Shown: positions 1 through 6,815 of the stretch, in pieces
Layout of the letters: the number at the start of each line of letters is the position of its first letter
How positions within the stretch are numbered: position 1 is the stretch's first letter
NCBI GenBank assembly: GCA_023450615.1
Contig: JAEXGT010000076.1
Coordinates: 1 to 17,565, forward strand
Length of the DNA stretch: 17,565 bases
Reading direction: 5' to 3'
From: Pseudomonadota bacterium
GTDB taxonomy: Bacteria; Pseudomonadota; Alphaproteobacteria; Rhizobiales; Beijerinckiaceae
The notes under the pieces: model-generated
The model's input: only the letters and a program-made list of their open reading frames with translations
What the model was told of the DNA's origin: nothing
Databases searched by the model: none
Translations under genes and position numbers: made by a program

Positions 1-516
1 CGCCCGCACATCCTTTGAGGAATGATGCGGTGTCCGCCTAAAAAAGCCGTGCGCGAGGAGCCGTTTGGTTCTTCACACACTCCCACAGCCGAGCCGGACG
101 CCTCCTCGCGCCTCCCTCGACCCCATCCCCTCGGAGCCAAACGCTCGCGAGGTTATTCCCGCATGATCTTTGGGGGGCGGCGCAGGCGGCATCACTGATA
201 AGCCAGTAAAATCAGGCCCTTATCCGCATTGTCTGAATCCCGCCCTCAGTCTCGCTTCGGCGAAGGAAAAAGTGCCGCGGCACGGGCGGATTTCGGATGG
301 TGCCGATCGTCCTCCATAAGTATTTGGAAAACATAGTAATTTTCCGCCTTTTCTTCGCTCTGGATAACCGCTCAAAAAACTTGAAAAACGTGCCGTTATC
401 CCCCATCTAAAGACTTGAATTTCAATTGGATTCGCGAGGCTGCCCAAGGGGCTTGACGAAGCGGCATCAAGAGCCGCCTCTCGCGAAGGGGCAGACCGTT
501 TTAAGAAAGACCAACC
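1..516. other. Gene-free region upstream of gyrA
   Basis: I see no supportable gene in this stretch; the minus-strand reading frames here lack homology I recognise and run antisense into gyrA. It holds several inverted repeats: GCGCGAGGAG (51-60) with CTCCTCGCGC (102-111); GATAAG (197-202) with CTTATC (219-224); GGAAAA (336-341) with TTTTCC (350-355); GGATAAC (362-368) with GTTATCC (395-401); and TTCGCGAG (431-438) with CTCGCGAA (480-487). The section from about 300 to 430 is clearly richer in A and T than the rest, as expected for a promoter area, but I could not settle on one convincing -35/-10 pair (TTGAAA at 381-386 has only a poor partner about 17-19 bases on). Two GANTC sites (235-239 and 429-433), the target of the alphaproteobacterial methylase CcrM, are present. 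Confidence 0.6.
431..494 (+). promoter_or_regulatory. Possible structured leader of gyrA mRNA
   Basis: Just upstream of the gyrA start, TTCGCGAG (431-438) can pair perfectly with CTCGCGAA (480-487), and CTGCCC (440-445) can pair with GGGCAG (489-494). The two pairings cross each other, so they form either a pseudoknot or two alternative folds. A smaller stem, CTTGA (452-456) with TCAAG (467-471), lies inside. The second pairing ends about 22 bases before the start codon, so the fold could affect translation. No function is known to me; this is a structural observation only. Confidence 0.3.
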
Positions 517-3306
517 TTGACCGATCCGAACGATATCCGCTCTGGCGGCCCCGGCGGGGACCAGCCGGCCAGCGACATCAAGCCGATTTCCATCGTCGAT
601 GAGATGAAGCGCTCGTATCTCGATTACGCCATGAGCGTGATCGTGAGCCGCGCTCTCCCCGATGCCCGCGACGGCCTCAAGCCCGTACACCGGCGCATCC
701 TCTACTCGATGCACGAGAACGGCTATACGCCGGACAAGAAATACGTGAAGTCCGCCCGCATCGTCGGTGACGTGATGGGTCAATACCATCCGCACGGCGA
801 CAGCGCGATCTACGACGCCTTGGTGCGTATGGCGCAGGACTTCTCCCTGCGCCTCATGCTCGTGGACGGGCAGGGCAATTTCGGCTCCGTGGACGGCGAT
901 CCTCCGGCGGCCATGCGCTACACCGAGTCCCGCCTCGCCAAGGCGGCGATGCCGCTGCTCGACGACATCGACAAGGACACGGTCGATTTCACGCCCAACT
1001 ACGACGAGTCGAAGGACGAGCCGTCGGTTCTGCCCGCGCGCTTCCCGAACCTCCTCGTCAACGGCGCGGGCGGCATCGCTGTCGGCATGGCCACCAACAT
1101 GCCTCCGCACAACCTGGGCGAGGTCATCGACGGCTGCCTGGCCTATATCGACAATCCCGGCATTTCCGCCGAGGAGCTGATCGAGATCATCCCCGGTCCG
1201 GATTTCCCGACCGGCGCGCTGATCCTTGGCCGCGCGGGCGCGAAGTCCGCCTACACCACGGGCCGCGGCTCCATCATCATGCGCGCCAAGTCCGAGGTCG
1301 AGGAGGTCCGCAAGGACCGCGAGGCGCTGATCTTCACCGAGATCCCGTATCAGGTGAACAAGGCGTCGCTGATCGAGAAGATCGCCGAACTCGTTCGCGA
1401 GAAGAAGATCGAGGGCATCTCCGACCTGCGCGACGAATCCGACCGCGACGGCATGCGCATCGTGGTCGAGATCAAGCGCGACGCCATGGCGGACGTGGTG
1501 CTCAACCAACTCTACCGTTACACGCCGCTGCAGACGAGCTTCGGCGCCAACATGGTGGCGCTGAACGGCGGCCGTCCTGAGCAGATGACGCTCCGGGACC
1601 TGATCGCCGCCTTCGTCGACTTCCGTGAGGAGGTCGTGTCCCGCCGCACCAAGTTCCTGCTCAACAAGGCGCGCGAGCGCGCTCACGTGTTGTGCGGCCT
1701 TGCGATTGCGGTTGCGAACATCGACGAGGTCATCCGCCTCATCCGCACGTCGCCCGATCCGAACACCGCCCGCGAGGCCCTCATGGGCCGCGACTGGCCG
1801 GCTCACGACATCGCGCCGCTGATCGCGCTGGTGGACGACCCGCGCCACAAGATCAACGACGACGGCACCTATCGTCTCTCCGAGACGCAGGCCCGCGCGA
1901 TCCTCGACCTGCGCCTGCAGCGCCTGACCGCTCTCGGCCGCGACGAAATCGGCGACGAGTTGTCGAAGCTCGCAGCCGAGATCTCGGATTACCTCGACAT
2001 CCTGCGCTCCCGCGCGCGCATCATGACCATCATCAAGGACGAGCTCGTCGAGATCCGCAATTCATACGCCACGCCGCGCAAGACGCAGATCGTGGATTGG
2101 GATTCGGACCTGGACGACGAGGACCTGATTGCCCGCGAGGACATGGTCGTGACCGTGTCGCATGCCGGCTATATCAAGCGCGTGCCGCTCTCGACCTACC
2201 GGGCGCAGCGCCGCGGCGGCAAGGGCCGTTCCGCCATGACGACGAGGGACGAGGATTTCGTCACCCGTCTCTTCGTGGCGAACACCCATACGCCGGTCAT
2301 CTTCTTCTCGTCCGAAGGTCAGGCCTACAAGGAAAAGGTGTGGCGCCTGCCGCTCGCTGCCCCGAACTCCAAGGGCAAGGCGCTGGTGAACATGCTGCCG
2401 CTCAAGCAGGGCGAGCGCATCAACGCCATCATGCCGTTGCCGGAGGACGAAGCGTCCTGGGACAAGCTGGACGTGATGTTCGCGACCTCGCGCGGCACGG
2501 TCCGCCGCAACAAGCTCTCGGACTTCGTGCAGGTCAATCGCGGCGGCAAGATCGCCATGAAGCTCGATGAGGGCGACAGCATCATCGACGTGCAGATCTG
2601 TTCCGAGCATGACGACGTGCTGCTCACCACGGCGAAGGGCCAGTGCATCCGCTTCCCCGTGACGGATGTGCGCGTGTTCAAGGGGCGCGATTCCATGGGC
2701 GTGCGCGGCATCAACCTTGCCGAGGGCGACGACATCATCTCCATGGCGATCCTGCGCCACGTGGAGGCGACGGGCGAAGAGCGCGCCGCCTACCTCAAGA
2801 TGCGCCGCGCCGTCATGGGCGAGCAGTCGAACGGCGATGCCGATGCTGCGGGTGGCGATGATGCGGAAGAAGTCGAGAACGGCAACTTCTCGCTTTCGCA
2901 GGAGCGCTATGCCGAGATGAGCGCCCAGGAGCAGTGCATCCTGACGCTCTCCGAAAAGGGCTACGGCAAGCGCACGCTCTCCTACGAGTACCGCATCACC
3001 GGACGCGGCGGCAAAGGCATCACGGCCATGGCGGTCAACAACCGCAACGGCAAGCTCGTGGCATCGTTCCCGGTCGAAAACGCCGATCAGATCATGCTCG
3101 TCACCGATGGCGGCCAGCTGATCCGCGTGCCGGTGGACGGCATTCGGGTCGTCGGCCGCAACTCGCAGGGCGTCACCGTCTTCTCCACGCGCGACAAGGA
3201 GAAGGTCGTCTCGGTGGAGCACATCGAGGGTGAGGAAGGCGACGACGATGAGGGCGAGGATGCCGCCGGAATCGAGGGCGGCGAAGGCGATACCGCAAGC
3301 GAGTAA
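517..3306 (+). CDS. gyrA: DNA gyrase subunit A
   Basis: GyrA is the breakage-and-rejoining subunit of DNA gyrase; with GyrB it introduces negative supercoils into DNA using ATP. The protein has 929 residues, somewhat longer than E. coli GyrA. The catalytic tyrosine is Y135 in the motif AAMRYTE. The DNA-gate region ends near residue 500 and is followed by the wrapping domain with an intact GyrA box QRRGGKG at 564-570. The quinolone-determining positions are the sensitive type, S96 and D100 (S83 and D87 in E. coli). An acidic, low-complexity insertion lies near residues 769-790 and the tail is acidic, both as I expect for alphaproteobacterial GyrA. The start is a TTG codon; it is preferred because A/G-rich AAGAAAGA ends six bases before it and because the N-terminal extension (MTDPND) resembles relatives. 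Confidence 0.98.
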   Translation: MTDPNDIRSGGPGGDQPASDIKPISIVDEMKRSYLDYAMSVIVSRALPDARDGLKPVHRRILYSMHENGYTPDKKYVKSARIVGDVMGQYHPHGDSAIYDALVRMAQDFSLRLMLVDGQGNFGSVDGDPPAAMRYTESRLAKAAMPLLDDIDKDTVDFTPNYDESKDEPSVLPARFPNLLVNGAGGIAVGMATNMPPHNLGEVIDGCLAYIDNPGISAEELIEIIPGPDFPTGALILGRAGAKSAYTTGRGSIIMRAKSEVEEVRKDREALIFTEIPYQVNKASLIEKIAELVREKKIEGISDLRDESDRDGMRIVVEIKRDAMADVVLNQLYRYTPLQTSFGANMVALNGGRPEQMTLRDLIAAFVDFREEVVSRRTKFLLNKARERAHVLCGLAIAVANIDEVIRLIRTSPDPNTAREALMGRDWPAHDIAPLIALVDDPRHKINDDGTYRLSETQARAILDLRLQRLTALGRDEIGDELSKLAAEISDYLDILRSRARIMTIIKDELVEIRNSYATPRKTQIVDWDSDLDDEDLIAREDMVVTVSHAGYIKRVPLSTYRAQRRGGKGRSAMTTRDEDFVTRLFVANTHTPVIFFSSEGQAYKEKVWRLPLAAPNSKGKALVNMLPLKQGERINAIMPLPEDEASWDKLDVMFATSRGTVRRNKLSDFVQVNRGGKIAMKLDEGDSIIDVQICSEHDDVLLTTAKGQCIRFPVTDVRVFKGRDSMGVRGINLAEGDDIISMAILRHVEATGEERAAYLKMRRAVMGEQSNGDADAAGGDDAEEVENGNFSLSQERYAEMSAQEQCILTLSEKGYGKRTLSYEYRITGRGGKGITAMAVNNRNGKLVASFPVENADQIMLVTDGGQLIRVPVDGIRVVGRNSQGVTVFSTRDKEKVVSVEHIEGEEGDDDEGEDAAGIEGGEGDTASE

Positions 3307-3327
3307 GCGCCTGCCAATCTGGCATCG

Positions 3328-3357
3328 AAGGGGATCGGGCCGACCGGTCCCCTTTTT
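3328..3357 (+). terminator. Rho-independent terminator of gyrA
   Basis: An 11-bp stem, AAGGGGATCGG (3328-3338) with CCGGTCCCCTT (3344-3354), holds one T-G wobble and a five-base loop, and is followed at once by more T residues (3353-3357 are all T). It lies 21 bases after the gyrA stop codon, the expected place for an intrinsic terminator, and separates gyrA from the coaD cluster. Confidence 0.88.
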
Positions 3358-3364
3358 GTTGGAT

Positions 3365-3454
3365 TTAGCCCAGAACCACGTAGCTGCTCGAGACGGCGGC
3401 AGGGGCCAGAATGGCAATCGCAGTGGCGATGACGACAATGAGGCGAACCATCAT
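3365..3454 (-). CDS. Very small hydrophobic membrane-type protein, 29 aa
   Basis: This short frame encodes 29 residues starting MMVRLIVV and ending SSYVVLG. One positively charged residue (R4) comes before a hydrophobic run of about 17 residues (roughly 5-21), so the product would be a single-span membrane peptide or a bare signal-like peptide. The main support is the ribosome binding site: a perfect AAGGAG (minus strand, 3462-3467) seven bases before the ATG, better than those of most neighbouring genes. It is transcribed towards gyrA and divergently from coaD. A longer frame starting at 3577 exists but its extra part looks non-coding and overlaps the coaD start. I do not recognise a family and cannot assign a function. 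Confidence 0.55.
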   Translation of the reverse strand: MMVRLIVVIATAIAILAPAAVSSSYVVLG

Positions 3455-3566
3455 GGGAGGGCTCCTTAACCTTTCGTTAAGATGGTTATAGGGCGCCCTT
3501 CCGGATTTCGTCGTGCGCCAACGCACGGCTTGCCCCCGGACTATTATCCCGCTACCCCTTGAGCCC

Positions 3567-4067
3567 ATGACACGCACCGCGCTCTATACCGGCAGCTTCG
3601 ACCCCGTCACCAACGGCCACCTGGATGTCCTGCGTCAGGCCTGCGCCGTGGCGGACAGGATCGTCGTGGCCATCGGCGTCCATTCCTCCAAAGCCCCGAT
3701 CTTCTCCGCCGAGGAGAGGGCCGAAATGCTGCGCGCCTCCTGCGGGCCCATTCTGCAGGAGAGGGGCGTCGCACTAGAGGTCGTGACGTTCAACGATCTC
3801 GCGGTGGAGGCTGCCCATCGCCATGGAGCGAGCCTCATCGTCCGGGGCCTGCGCGACGGCACGGATTTCGACTATGAGATCCAGATGGCATCCATGAATG
3901 CCGCTATGGCGGGCGATGTCCAGACCGTCTTCTTTGCGGCCTCGCCTCCGGTCCGCCCGATTACCGCCACGCTTGTCCGGCAGATCGCTGCCATGGGGGG
4001 CGACGTCTCGCCTTTCGTGCCGGGCCTTGTCGCGGAGCGCCTCCAGGCCAAATTCAAGCGGCCATAA
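3567..4067 (+). CDS. coaD: Phosphopantetheine adenylyltransferase
   Basis: CoaD (PPAT) transfers AMP from ATP to 4'-phosphopantetheine to give dephospho-CoA, the next-to-last step of coenzyme A synthesis, in the cytosol. The product is 166 residues, the usual length. The N-terminal nucleotidyltransferase signature GSFDPVTNGH is at residues 9-18 with the TxGH motif (T15, G17, H18), and the later segment PITATLVRQIA corresponds to the second nucleotide-binding motif of the family. The ATG at 3567 is chosen because the family begins a few residues before YxGSFDP; an upstream GTG at 3513 would add 18 unneeded residues. The ribosome binding site is weak. A secreted cyclophilin gene follows after 27 bases and is probably co-transcribed. 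Confidence 0.95.
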   Translation: MTRTALYTGSFDPVTNGHLDVLRQACAVADRIVVAIGVHSSKAPIFSAEERAEMLRASCGPILQERGVALEVVTFNDLAVEAAHRHGASLIVRGLRDGTDFDYEIQMASMNAAMAGDVQTVFFAASPPVRPITATLVRQIAAMGGDVSPFVPGLVAERLQAKFKRP

Positions 4068-4094
4068 AGTTTCATCTTCAGGAGAACCAAACCC

Positions 4095-4643
4095 ATGAAG
4101 CGTTTGCTCGCAGCCTCTGTGCTTGTGCTCGCCGGTCTCGCTCCGGCTTTCGCCCAGCCGGCCAATGATCCCCAGAACACGATCTTCCTCGACACCAAGG
4201 ATGGCCGCATCACCATCCGCCTGCGCCCGGACTTGGCTCCCAAGCACGTGGAGCAGATCAAGACGCTGACGAAACAGGGGTTCTATAACGGCGTCGTATT
4301 CCACCGGGTCATCGATGGCTTCATGGCTCAAACCGGCGATCCCACGGGTACCGGCACGGGCAAGTCGGACCTGCCGAACATCCCGGCCGAGTTCACCCAG
4401 ACCCAGTACAAGCGCGGCTCTGTCGGCATGGCCCGCTCCCAGAGCCCGAACTCCGCCAACAGCCAGTTCTTCATCTGCTACGAGGGCTGCGGGCCGCTGA
4501 CCGGCCAATACACGCTCTTCGGTGAGGTCGTCTCCGGCATGGATGTGGCCGACAAGATCAAGAAGGGGAACGCGGCCGCCAACGGCATGGTCACGAACCC
4601 CGACAAGATCGTGAAGATGCAACTCGCCGCCGACGCGAAGTGA
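4095..4643 (+). CDS. Exported cyclophilin-type peptidyl-prolyl isomerase
   Basis: The enzyme catalyses cis-trans isomerisation of prolyl peptide bonds and should assist folding in the periplasm. The 182-residue product begins with a signal peptide (MKRLLA, a hydrophobic stretch, then an AFA cleavage site near residue 21). The cyclophilin domain follows, with FHRVIDGFMAQTGDP holding the catalytic-site Arg and the Phe/Met/Gln residues, then GTG repeats and NSANSQFFI, all well conserved. A CAGGAG ribosome binding site (4079-4084) precedes the ATG by ten bases. Its stop codon overlaps the next start (GTGA), which implies translational coupling. A second, signal-less cyclophilin gene lies about 500 bases further on, so the pair looks like an old duplication with one copy sent to the periplasm. 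Confidence 0.93.
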   Translation: MKRLLAASVLVLAGLAPAFAQPANDPQNTIFLDTKDGRITIRLRPDLAPKHVEQIKTLTKQGFYNGVVFHRVIDGFMAQTGDPTGTGTGKSDLPNIPAEFTQTQYKRGSVGMARSQSPNSANSQFFICYEGCGPLTGQYTLFGEVVSGMDVADKIKKGNAAANGMVTNPDKIVKMQLAADAK

Positions 4644-5101
4644 TCCGAGGCGCGCAAGCATATGGAGCGCGGGCCGCCGCGCTCCTGATCTGCCTCGCCA
4701 TGGGGCTGCCGGCTGTCGCCCAGGACAATCGGTTCAACGGATTGATCTATCCCCGGGCGGATGCAGAGGCGCCTCGGGAGATCGACACCCTGAACGATAT
4801 CGGACGGGCCATGCAGGCCTGCTGGCAGCCTGCCGGCGTACGCAACACAGGCCAGGAAGTGACCGTAAGATTGAGCTTCAGGCGGAACGGCGAGGTGCTG
4901 GGCAAGCCGATGATCACTCATTACCGGGCTGGCGAGCCAGATGCCGAGAATCGCCAGGCTTTCACCCAAGCCGTGCGCGAAGCCCTCGTGCGCTGCTCGC
5001 CGATGCCGTTTACCGACAAGCTGGGCGCGGCAGTGGCCGGACGCCCATTCACCTTCCGTTTCATCGACGCGCCAGCACCGCAGAAGCCACGAGCCATATA
5101 G
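4640..5101 (+). CDS. Small exported protein, possibly TonB/TolA C-terminal-like
   Basis: The 153-residue product starts with a GTG that overlaps the stop of the preceding cyclophilin gene (GTGA), so it is probably translated by coupling. A signal peptide covers about residues 1-28 with an AVA cleavage site before QDNRF. In the mature part, the segment around residues 61-92 (CWQPAGV, then VTVRLSFRRNGEVLG, then PMI) resembles the Trp-Pro plus beta-strand pattern of TonB/TolA C-terminal domains, followed by an amphipathic helix (about 103-118) and a second strand. The two cysteines C61 and C119 would be periplasmic and could form a disulfide. There is no membrane anchor other than the signal, so it is not a full TonB. 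I do not recognise a named family; the fold comparison is tentative. Confidence 0.75.
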   Translation: MIRGAQAYGARAAALLICLAMGLPAVAQDNRFNGLIYPRADAEAPREIDTLNDIGRAMQACWQPAGVRNTGQEVTVRLSFRRNGEVLGKPMITHYRAGEPDAENRQAFTQAVREALVRCSPMPFTDKLGAAVAGRPFTFRFIDAPAPQKPRAI

Positions 5102-5150
5102 CGGTCCGCCGTCGGACATCCTACATACACGCCATATCAAGGAGACACAG

Positions 5151-5618
5151 ATGGCAGATCCGGAAAACACCCTCATCCTGGAAACCACTAAGGGCCGCGT
5201 GGTCATCGAGCTGCGCCCCGATCTGGCCCCTGGCCATGTGGAGCGCATCAAGACCCTCGCCCGCAAGGGCTTCTATGACGGCATCGTCTTCCACCGGGTG
5301 ATCGACGGCTTCATGGCCCAGACCGGCTGCCCCCAGGGCACGGGAACGGGCGGCTCCGACCTGCCGGACCTGAAGGCCGAATTCAATGCCGAGCCGCATG
5401 TGCGCGGCACCGTCTCGATGGCGCGTACGAACTTCCCGCATTCCGCCAATTCGCAGTTCTTCATCTGCTTCGACGACGCTCGCTTCCTCGACAAGCAATA
5501 TACCGTTTGGGGCAAGGTGACCGAGGGCATGGAGAACGTGGACAAGATCAAGCGCGGCGAGCCCGTGAAGGATCCCGACCGCATCATCTCCATGAAGGTC
5601 GCGGCTGACGCTGCTTAA
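5151..5618 (+). CDS. ppiB: Cytosolic cyclophilin-type peptidyl-prolyl isomerase
   Basis: A 155-residue single-domain cyclophilin without a signal peptide, so a cytosolic prolyl isomerase of the PpiB type. Motifs are FHRVIDGFMAQTGCP, GTGTGGSDLP, and NSANSQFFICF, with the catalytic Arg in FHRV and the substrate-binding Phe, Met and Gln present. The start at 5151 is firm: AAGGAG (5139-5144) stands six bases before the ATG, and the longer frame upstream runs antisense-free through the previous gene without homology. It is close in sequence to the exported cyclophilin at 4095-4643 (shared PDLAP.HVE.IKTL, GFY.G.VFHRVIDGFMAQTG), pointing to a tandem duplication split by the small exported protein gene. 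Confidence 0.94.
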   Translation: MADPENTLILETTKGRVVIELRPDLAPGHVERIKTLARKGFYDGIVFHRVIDGFMAQTGCPQGTGTGGSDLPDLKAEFNAEPHVRGTVSMARTNFPHSANSQFFICFDDARFLDKQYTVWGKVTEGMENVDKIKRGEPVKDPDRIISMKVAADAA

Positions 5619-5632
5619 GACAGCTAACAATT

Positions 5633-5668
5633 CGTCATCCCGGATTGCTGCTGCCGTTCGGGATGACG
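5633..5668. repeat. REP-like palindrome between ppiB and queA
   Basis: A perfect 10-bp inverted repeat, CGTCATCCCG (5633-5642) and CGGGATGACG (5659-5668), encloses a 16-base loop. No T-run follows, so it is not a classic terminator. The sequence has the look of dispersed intergenic palindromes found in many alphaproteobacterial genomes; only one copy lies in this window, so its repeat nature is inferred. It may stabilise the upstream mRNA or reduce read-through into queA. Confidence 0.55.
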
Positions 5669-5681
5669 GCTAGAAACCTTC

Positions 5682-6758
5682 ATGCGCGTCGACCTTTTCG
5701 ATTTCGATCTACCCGAGCAGAACATCGCGCTCCGCCCTGTGGAGCCGCGCGATGCTGCGCGCATGCTCGTCGTGCGGCCCGAGGGTCACTTAGACGACAG
5801 GTCCGTCCGCGATTTGCCGGACCTCCTGCAGCCCGGTGACGTATTGGTGCTCAATGACACCAAGGTCATTCCGTCCCGGCTCTATGGCCTGCGCGTACGC
5901 GAAGAGACGGCGGCGCGTGTCGAGATCATGCTTCACAAGCGAGAGGGCGCCGACCGCTGGCGCGCATTCGCGCGTCCTGCCAAGAAGCTGAACGTCGGTG
6001 ACCGCATCCGCTTCGGAGAGGAATCCGAGAGCACTGCCTGCGAGCTCGTTCGCCTCGATGCGGAAGTCATCGAAAAAGGCGAAGGCGGCGATGTGGCTCT
6101 CCGCTTCTCCTTCTCAGGACCCTTCCTTGATGAGGCCATTGCACGCCTCGGCGAGCTGCCGTTGCCGCCTTACATCGCGGGCAAGCGTGCCACGGACGAG
6201 AAGGACAAGGCCGACTACCAGACCGTCTATGCAAAGGACGAGGGCGCAGTGGCCGCGCCGACAGCCGGCCTCCATTTCACCGACGAGCTGTTCCGGCGTC
6301 TCGACGAGCGCGGCATCTCACGCCAGTTCGTCACCCTTCACGTGGGAGCTGGGACATTCCTGCCGGTGAAGGCGGACGATACGGACGAGCACCGCATGCA
6401 TGCGGAATGGGGCTCCATTACCGAGGCAACCGCGAAGGCGCTGAACGAAGCGCGGGCGCGGGGAGGGCGGATTGTGGCCGTCGGCACCACATCGCTGCGC
6501 CTGCTCGAGAGCGCCGCTCGCGACGATGGCACCATCGCGCCGTTCTCCAGCGATACGGCGATCTTCATCACGCCCGGCTACCGCTTCAAGGCGGTGGATG
6601 TGCTGATGACCAATTTTCACCTGCCGCGCTCGACTTTGTTCATGCTCGTTTCGGCCTTTGCTGGGCTGGATTGCATGCGCGCGGCCTATGCTCACGCCAT
6701 TGAAACCGGCTATCGCTTCTATTCCTACGGCGATGCGAGTTTGCTCTTCCGGCGTTGA
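5682..6758 (+). CDS. queA: S-adenosylmethionine:tRNA ribosyltransferase-isomerase
   Basis: QueA moves the ribosyl part of S-adenosylmethionine onto preQ1 already in tRNA, producing epoxyqueuosine at the wobble position of tRNAs for Asp, Asn, His and Tyr. The product has 358 residues, normal for the family. It opens with the typical VDLFDFDLPEQNIA, has LVLNDTKVIPSRL near residues 55-67, the APTAGLHFT motif near 191-199, HRMHAEWG near residue 237, GTTSLRLLE near 268, and TNFHLPRSTL near 310. The start ATG at 5682 fits the family; the ribosome binding site is weak. It is followed 57 bases on by tgt, the enzyme that puts preQ1 into the same tRNAs, so the two form a queuosine unit. Confidence 0.97.
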   Translation: MRVDLFDFDLPEQNIALRPVEPRDAARMLVVRPEGHLDDRSVRDLPDLLQPGDVLVLNDTKVIPSRLYGLRVREETAARVEIMLHKREGADRWRAFARPAKKLNVGDRIRFGEESESTACELVRLDAEVIEKGEGGDVALRFSFSGPFLDEAIARLGELPLPPYIAGKRATDEKDKADYQTVYAKDEGAVAAPTAGLHFTDELFRRLDERGISRQFVTLHVGAGTFLPVKADDTDEHRMHAEWGSITEATAKALNEARARGGRIVAVGTTSLRLLESAARDDGTIAPFSSDTAIFITPGYRFKAVDVLMTNFHLPRSTLFMLVSAFAGLDCMRAAYAHAIETGYRFYSYGDASLLFRR

Positions 6759-6815
6759 TGCTCCATTTCAGCTCTTCGTGCCCGCAGGGGCTGAAGCCGA
6801 TCCGATGAGGACCGA

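Noticed and set aside
802..816. Possible quinolone-resistance changes in GyrA
   Set aside because: The key positions are S96 and D100, the sensitive residues, so nothing unusual is present.
220..1848. 542-codon frame antisense to the start of gyrA
   Set aside because: It mirrors the gyrA codons, is rich in His, Arg, Val and Asp as antisense of GC-rich genes is, and shows no family motif.
3513..3566. Upstream GTG start for coaD
   Set aside because: It adds 18 residues before the conserved start of the family; ATG at 3567 fits the usual length.
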